DNA of 64,000 nucleotides from Oscillospiraceae bacterium (lineage in GTDB: Bacteria > Bacillota > Clostridia > Oscillospirales > Oscillospiraceae): the NCBI GenBank assembly GCA_017624715.1, contig JAGAMN010000067.1, positions 26,637-90,636 of the forward strand, given 5' to 3'. How positions within the stretch are numbered: position 1 is the stretch's first letter; each line of letters opens with the position of its first letter. The notes below the pieces were generated by a model. It was not told where the DNA came from, ran no database searches, and saw only the letters and a list, made by a program, of their open reading frames with translations. This document shows, piece by piece, positions 59,711-64,000 of the stretch. A program made the translations under genes and the position numbers.

Positions 59711-60943
59711 TCAGTTCCAAATATCATTTATATCCATCGACGTCAAAATTTCCGCTTGCTCGGATCGCACTTTTTCAACCATTTCCACAGGGACGGCTAT
59801 GCGGGTATAGGTGTAGGAGGTGGTCTGCTGCGTGGAGTCGTAGGAGTAGGTATAGGTCAGTAAATTGCCTGCGTAATCGTATTCCCATTCATATATTGCT
59901 TGTTGGGTGCTGTCTTTACCATAGCTGACGCTCTTCTTAATCATACGACCGGCAGAGTCATAGACAAAGGTAGTATAAGTGGTGGTGCCATACAAATTAC
60001 GAAGTTCGCTCAACATATTACCATCACTATCATATGTCCATTCTATGTAGGTGGTATGGGGTTGGGTGCCATAAGAGGTGGTGTAGTTCTGCGTTAGCTG
60101 GTTACCGTGTTTATCATAGGTGGCAACCCAAAGGTTCACATTACCCTGCCAGTCAATGTCCTTTCGCTCCAACAGATTTTCGTTTTTGTCGTAGGTCCAT
60201 TCGGAAGAGGCTTCTAAATATTTTCCGTCTTCGTAGAGGTACATGGTCATCAGAATTTCGTTTCCGGCAGCATTATAGGTATGGGTACTGCCGCTCTGGG
60301 GCTTGCCATAAACCTCGGTATCCTCCGTAAGAATTCTGCCGGCATCATCGTAGGTGTACCGATCAAGAATATATATCTCACCGTCTAAATATTCCCGTTC
60401 TTCCAGAAGATTGCCCTGCTCATCGTAATCCCATTCGGTAGCGTGACCGGGGATAGTTTCGTCGCCGCTATACACACGCACACTGATCAGAGTTCCGTTT
60501 TCGTCATAAGTGTATTTGTAGGTTTCCCGGGGCGTTCCGTCGGTGTTCCAGTAACAGCGGTTAATGACCTTTCCCTGTTCGTCATAGGTGTATGTAAGAT
60601 AGTTATAATGAGACTTCATTGACAGAATATCGCCGTTTTCGTTATAGGTGTAAGTAACCGGGCCGTCAATGGTTTCGTCTTGCAGCAGATTTCTCTGTGC
60701 ATCGTAAACCTTCTTAGTAACATAACCCTTATCGGAAGTTTTGATGTACTCCAGCAGGTTTCCATATTCGTCGTATACAAAGTTAAAAGAATACCCGTTT
60801 ACGGAGGATCGTCCGGTCAGGCAATAGACCCATTCGTGGCCTTCCGGAGGGGGATCAGGGGGCGCAACCGGATCAGACGCCTGGCAGCCGGAGAAGAGGA
60901 CCAGCAGCAGGGGGAGAATTAGTAATACGGACAGTTTCTTCAT
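59711..60943 (-). CDS. Lipoprotein with YD (RHS-type) repeats
   Basis: 410 residues. Signal peptide with lipobox FSGC (Cys20), a Pro-rich spacer, then about fifteen tandem repeats of the YD/RHS type (YDEYGNLLEY, YNENGDILSM, YDEQGNLLEE, YDSAGRMIKK) to the end. There is no RHS core hyperconserved region and no C-terminal toxin domain, so this is a bare beta-strand shell or filament anchored at the membrane, perhaps for carbohydrate or surface binding (inference). ATG follows TTTGGAGG. The leader is unusually long and structured. Confidence 0.87.
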   Translation of the reverse strand: MKKLSVLLILPLLLVLFSGCQASDPVAPPDPPPEGHEWVYCLTGRSSVNGYSFNFVYDEYGNLLEYIKTSDKGYVTKKVYDAQRNLLQDETIDGPVTYTYNENGDILSMKSHYNYLTYTYDEQGKVINRCYWNTDGTPRETYKYTYDENGTLISVRVYSGDETIPGHATEWDYDEQGNLLEEREYLDGEIYILDRYTYDDAGRILTEDTEVYGKPQSGSTHTYNAAGNEILMTMYLYEDGKYLEASSEWTYDKNENLLERKDIDWQGNVNLWVATYDKHGNQLTQNYTTSYGTQPHTTYIEWTYDSDGNMLSELRNLYGTTTYTTFVYDSAGRMIKKSVSYGKDSTQQAIYEWEYDYAGNLLTYTYSYDSTQQTTSYTYTRIAVPVEMVEKVRSEQAEILTSMDINDIWN

Positions 60944-60965
60944 AGTGACACCTCCAAATCAGAAA

Positions 60966-61110
60966 CAAAAATGCGCATAGCTAACCTGTGGTCGGTGCAG
61001 CTCATGCGCAATGATTTAAATTCCGTGAAAGTGGTTGCCGATTTTATGGACAGGCTGCACCGTTGCTGTTCGCAAACTTCGGCTGTGTACAGTCTATCTC
61101 TCTCTTTCCG
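60966..61110 (-). ncRNA. Structured leader with attenuator upstream of the YD lipoprotein
   Basis: About 165-base leader on the minus strand. A terminator-like hairpin (stem 60972-60982 with 60999-61010, T-rich tail) lies just before the ribosome site. Nine bases within it (60993-61001) are perfectly complementary to 61054-61062, so an alternative anti-terminator fold is possible. I do not recognise the riboswitch or T-box motifs in it. Confidence 0.6.
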
Positions 61111-61115
61111 CCTTT

Positions 61116-61144
61116 ATAATATCACAGGTTATACAAAATATCAA
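61116..61144 (-). promoter_or_regulatory. Promoter of the YD lipoprotein
   Basis: Minus strand TTGATA (61139-61144), 17 bp, TATTAT (61116-61121). Confidence 0.72.
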
Positions 61145-61190
61145 GAGTTTACAATATTACCGATTTGTAAACTTTTTTGCCGTTTGGGCA

Positions 61191-61218
61191 TTGACTTTTA
61201 TCAAAAACCGTGTATACT
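61191..61218 (+). promoter_or_regulatory. Promoter of glyA
   Basis: TTGACT (61191-61196), 16 bp, TATACT (61213-61218). Confidence 0.8.
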
Positions 61219-61247
61219 CTTTTTATGAAAACAAAATACTCCCTGTG

Positions 61248-61363
61248 AAGCATCCGGAGTGATTTATCGGACCGGATGAACGAGGACTCTCTGGAGAACA
61301 CATTCAATTGTGTGCCGAAGGTGCAAGGCTAATGCCGAATCTCTCAGGCAAACGGACGGAGAT
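61248..61363 (+). ncRNA. Glycine riboswitch (single aptamer)
   Basis: Class motifs are clear: CCGAAGGTGCAAGGC, GCCGAATCTCTCAGGCAAA, then CGGACGGAG. Only one full aptamer (about 61282-61363) is present; a CATCCGG/CCGGATG hairpin (61251-61278) precedes it in the place of the partner, like the 'ghost' partner of singlet glycine switches. Followed by a terminator and glyA. Confidence 0.85.
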
Positions 61364-61394
61364 GCGTTTGTGGGTTTAGAATACCCAAGTTTTG

Positions 61395-61424
61395 AGCAGT
61401 CCTTTCCGGGGCTGCTGTTTTTTT
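61395..61424 (+). terminator. Expression-platform terminator of the glycine riboswitch
   Basis: Stem AGCAGTCC with GGGGCTGCT (61395-61402 with 61408-61416), then seven T, upstream of glyA. Confidence 0.8.
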
Positions 61425-61455
61425 ATGAAAATCCAAAAAGAAAGAGGAAATCACC

Positions 61456-62709
61456 ATGCTTAGCAAACCTATCGACTCTATCGGATTTGTATCCCAGTTC
61501 GATGCCGAACTGGCAGAAATGATGGATAGAGAGTTCTCCCGTCAGAAGGACGGTCTGGAGCTGATCGCTTCGGAGAACTTTGCTTCCCCTGCAGTCATTG
61601 CCGCTATGGGTTCTATTCTCACCAATAAGTATGCCGAGGGTTTGCCCGGCAAGCGCTACTATGGCGGCTGTCATGTAGTGGACGAGATCGAGCAGCTTTG
61701 TATTGACAGAGCCAAGGCGCTGTTCGGTGCGGAATTTGCCAACGTGCAGCCTCACTCCGGCGCACAGGCCAACATGGCTGTGGAACTGGCATTCCTGAAT
61801 CCTGGTGATACTCTCATGGGCATGAGCCTTGCCAACGGCGGTCATCTGACCCACGGCAGCCCTGCCAATATCTCCGGCAAGTACTACAATGTAGTCTCCT
61901 ACGATGTCAATCACGAGACCGGCCTCATCGACTATGACGAAATCCGGGATCTGGCAAAGAAGAATCAGCCCAAGCTCCTCATCGCCGGCGCTTCCGCTTA
62001 CCCCAGAGCCATTGACTTCAAGATCTTTGCGGACATTGCCCACGAGGTCGGTGCCATTTTCATGGTGGATATGGCCCACATTGCCGGTTTGGTTGCCGGC
62101 GGTGCTCACATGAGCCCTGTTCCTTACGCTGACATCGTGACCACTACCACCCACAAGACCCTCCGCGGTCCTCGCGGCGGTCTGATCATGGGTAAAGAGG
62201 AGTTTGCGAAGAAGATCAACTCCGCCGTGTTCCCCGGCACACAGGGTGGCCCTCTGGAGCATGTGATCGCCGCAAAGGCCGTGTGTTTGAAGGAAGCTAT
62301 GGCTCCCGCGTTTAAGACTTATGCCGCCAATGTGGTGTCCAACGCCCAGGCTATGGCAAAGGCTTTGCTTGCGGAAGGCTTTGATCTGGTCACCGGCGGT
62401 ACGGACAATCACCTGATGCTGGCTGACCTGCGTCCCATGAACATTTCCGGCAAGGAGCTGCAGGAGCGTTGCGATGCCAACCACATCACCCTGAACAAGA
62501 ACGCCATTCCCGGCGATCCCGCAAAGCCCTCTGTCACCAGCGGTGTCCGCATTGGCACAGCCGCAGTGACGACCCGAGGCCTGGGCGCTGAGGAAATGGA
62601 AAAGATTGCCCACTGCATTGCTCTGACTGCCAAGGATTTTGAAGGTACTGCCGACGAGGTCAAGGCTACCGTCGCCGAGATTTGCGAGAAGTTCCCCATG
62701 TATATCTAA
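61456..62709 (+). CDS. glyA: Serine hydroxymethyltransferase
   Basis: PLP enzyme that interconverts serine and glycine with tetrahydrofolate. 417 residues. [13 protein letters not shown] start region, active-site Lys in [13 protein letters not shown] (near 235), SGxxAN and GxxxxGxxxG features intact. AGAGGAAA ribosome site. A glycine riboswitch in the leader suggests glycine-dependent control. folD and fchA, which handle the resulting one-carbon units, lie just to the right on the other strand. Confidence 0.97.
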   Translation: MLSKPIDSIGFVSQFDAELAEMMDREFSRQKDGLELIASENFASPAVIAAMGSILTNKYAEGLPGKRYYGGCHVVDEIEQLCIDRAKALFGAEFANVQPHSGAQANMAVELAFLNPGDTLMGMSLANGGHLTHGSPANISGKYYNVVSYDVNHETGLIDYDEIRDLAKKNQPKLLIAGASAYPRAIDFKIFADIAHEVGAIFMVDMAHIAGLVAGGAHMSPVPYADIVTTTTHKTLRGPRGGLIMGKEEFAKKINSAVFPGTQGGPLEHVIAAKAVCLKEAMAPAFKTYAANVVSNAQAMAKALLAEGFDLVTGGTDNHLMLADLRPMNISGKELQERCDANHITLNKNAIPGDPAKPSVTSGVRIGTAAVTTRGLGAEEMEKIAHCIALTAKDFEGTADEVKATVAEICEKFPMYI

Positions 62710-62713
62710 ACAA

Positions 62714-62745
62714 AAAGCCCTGTGATCGAAAGATCACAGGGCTTT
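62714..62745. terminator. Bidirectional terminator between glyA and folD
   Basis: Perfect 14-bp stem (62714-62727 with 62732-62745) with GAAA loop; the T run is better on the minus strand (folD). Confidence 0.88.
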
Positions 62746-62753
62746 CATCATGA

Positions 62754-63632
62754 TTAGATCTTCTCAGCGGCTTCCACAACATGCTTCATCAGCACGGAGG
62801 TGGTGACGCTGCCAACACCGCCGGGAACGGGGGTGATAGCCTCAACGATGGGCTCGACTTCGTCGAACTTGGCATCGCCGGCGATGGCACCCAGAGTGCC
62901 GCGGGAGTTGGGCTTGTTGGCGTCCCAGTTGATGGAAACGTCAATGACGATCTGGCCGGGACGGACGAAATCAGCGGTCAGGCTGTTCAGCACACCGGCG
63001 GCGGACACGATGATGTCTGCATTGCGGCAGATTTCAGCAGTGTTCACGGTACGGGTGTGGCAGGTGGTGACAGTGGCGTTCTTGCCCATCAGCATCATGC
63101 CGGCAGGCTTGCCAACTACCAGGCTGCGGCCGATGACCACAGCGTTCTTGCCCTTGCAGTCGATGCCGTAGAAATCCAGGATCTCCATGCAGGCAGCGGG
63201 GGTGCAGGGGGCATAGCCCAGGTCGGACAGACCTTCGAACACGCCGGCGTTGGACATGTGGGTCATGCAGTCCACGTCCTTCTTGGGGTCTAAGCGGTTG
63301 CAGATCTCGTTCTGGTCGTTCTTCAGGTGCTTGGGCAGGGGACGGAACATCAGAACGCCGTGGATGCTGTCGTCGGCATTGACCTGGTCGATCACAGCCA
63401 GCACATCTTCCTTGGAAGCATCGGCGGGCAGGATAAAGTTCTTGACCTCAACGCCTACCAGCTCAGCACGCTTGGTAGCGCCCTTCTCGTAGGACAGGTC
63501 GGAGGGGTCTTCGCCCACGCGGACGATACCCAGGCAGGGAACAACGCCCTTTTCACGCAGGGCAGCGGTACGGGCCTGCAGATTCGCATTCAGGGCATCG
63601 GTAACTTCCTTGCCCAGCAGCAGCTTTGCCAT
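62754..63632 (-). CDS. folD: Bifunctional methylenetetrahydrofolate dehydrogenase/cyclohydrolase
   Basis: 292 residues. Oxidises methylene-THF to methenyl-THF and hydrolyses this to formyl-THF. Catalytic region SYEKGATKRAELVGVE (Tyr/Lys), FRPLPKHL, and the NADP site VVIGRSLVVGKPAGMML are present; ends with TPVPGGVGSVTTSVLMKH. Good AGGAGG site. Downstream of fchA by 53 bases; probably one operon. Confidence 0.96.
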   Translation of the reverse strand: MAKLLLGKEVTDALNANLQARTAALREKGVVPCLGIVRVGEDPSDLSYEKGATKRAELVGVEVKNFILPADASKEDVLAVIDQVNADDSIHGVLMFRPLPKHLKNDQNEICNRLDPKKDVDCMTHMSNAGVFEGLSDLGYAPCTPAACMEILDFYGIDCKGKNAVVIGRSLVVGKPAGMMLMGKNATVTTCHTRTVNTAEICRNADIIVSAAGVLNSLTADFVRPGQIVIDVSINWDANKPNSRGTLGAIAGDAKFDEVEPIVEAITPVPGGVGSVTTSVLMKHVVEAAEKI

Positions 63633-63685
63633 TAGAATATCCTCCTAATTGATATGTTGGTGATTTAAATATTACGGACTGGGGC

Positions 63686-64000
63686 TTACTGGCCAAAGCC
63701 GGCCTTGACGGTGGTGAAGATTTCGTCCGCCATTGCGCCGTACTTGTTCAGCATATCGTTGGCTTTCTTGTTCATCTCCTCAGCCACTTCCCGGTTCTTC
63801 AGGGTCTTGGTGTTGATGAACACGTTCAAAGAAGCAGCCTGCAGTGCGGCCTTGCAGCAGACAGCGCCGCAGCCGGCGTCGGAAACCGCCAGGCGGCTGC
63901 CCTTAGCGGCGAACACCGCGATGTACTCGATAGCCTGGCAGCACAGCTCCATGATCTTCATGGGAGTAGAGCAGGCGATGATGGTGGCTTCCTCCATGAT
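63686..64000 (-). CDS. fchA: Formiminotetrahydrofolate cyclodeaminase/cyclohydrolase family (5' end outside window)
   Basis: C-terminal 105 or so residues of an FTCD_C/FchA-type protein (usual length about 210); the frame remains open at the edge, so the Met at 63997 is probably internal. All-helical sequence with Ala-Gly-Cys pattern (SDAGCGAVCCKAALQAASLNVFINTKTLKNREVAEEMNKKA) is typical. Works with FolD in folate one-carbon exchange, for example in formiminoglycine or formate use. Confidence 0.85.
   Translation of the reverse strand: MMEEATIIACSTPMKIMELCCQAIEYIAVFAAKGSRLAVSDAGCGAVCCKAALQAASLNVFINTKTLKNREVAEEMNKKANDMLNKYGAMADEIFTTVKAGFGQ

Noticed and set aside
1-64000. tRNA, rRNA, prophage or anti-phage islands
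   Set aside because: I looked for cloverleaf ends (GGTTCAAATCC-type arms with CCA), rRNA signatures, integrases, restriction or toxin-antitoxin pairs and found none that I could support.

Overview
The window looks like chromosome of a spore-forming, gut-type member of the Clostridia, most like Oscillospiraceae/Ruminococcaceae (inference). The grounds are a sigma-G gene, a YlmC/YmxH protein, YtvI and a SpoVB-like flippase, strong Gram-positive Shine-Dalgarno sites, near-consensus vegetative promoters spaced 16-18 bp, frequent GTG/TTG starts, moderately high GC coding with AT-rich gaps, and several families of short intergenic inverted repeats. I see no rRNA, tRNA, CRISPR array, prophage or transposase gene.

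Layout. 0-2 kb: 3' part of a GH36 alpha-galactosidase, a 40-residue Cys/Asn-rich peptide gene and a MITE-like repeat. 2-12 kb: secA-pgeF-lipoprotein operon, a MATE exporter, a secreted NlpC/P60 hydrolase, a small P-loop protein and pgi, all on the minus strand. 12-17 kb: ROK glucokinase and two tandem lipoprotein metallopeptidases of M3 type, the second with ten six-residue repeats. 17-18.5 kb: queT behind a probable preQ1 riboswitch, a small HTH gene, a start-damaged Cys-rich gene and pcp. 18.6-22.5 kb: galK-galT and mtlD. 22.7-26 kb: rpsB-tsf, ylmC/ymxH-like and sigG. 26-29.3 kb: a domain-permuted GH3 glucosidase divergent from an AraC regulator, with interlocking promoters. 29.36-29.92 kb: a gene-free stretch with a DnaA-box cluster beside AT-rich DNA. 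30-38.4 kb: rpsT, recG, gpmI, an Asp23/FakA pair, a YihY membrane protein and a DUF5685-DnaJ pair. 39-40.3 kb: cobalamin riboswitch, DUF4430 lipoprotein and ECF S component. 40.4-44 kb: rqcP, hup, SpoVB-like flippase and a degenerate amidohydrolase. 44-52 kb: recJ-relA-dtd-MBL-hemZ and ytvI. 52-57.5 kb: ACT protein, ACT-less aspartokinase, infC-rpmI-rplT behind an attenuator, an RluA-type synthase, a lipid kinase and a Nudix gene. 57.5-61 kb: P-loop kinase, DUF1576 membrane protein and a YD-repeat lipoprotein with a structured leader. 61-64 kb: glyA under a glycine riboswitch, folD and the end of a cyclodeaminase gene.

How it fits together. Alpha-galactosidase, galK and galT release galactose and feed it to the Leloir pathway; GH3, glucokinase, pgi and gpmI are steps of glucoside use and glycolysis. 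glyA, folD and fchA form a one-carbon (folate) group. Three metabolite-sensing leaders (preQ1 type, cobalamin, glycine), a probable L20-type attenuator and one unassigned attenuator leader make the window rich in RNA regulation.

Most worth following: the cobalamin-riboswitch DUF4430/ECF module, the DnaA-box cluster, the unassigned leader of the YD-repeat lipoprotein and the interlocking AraC/GH3 promoters. All assignments come from reading the sequence by eye; no database search was run.
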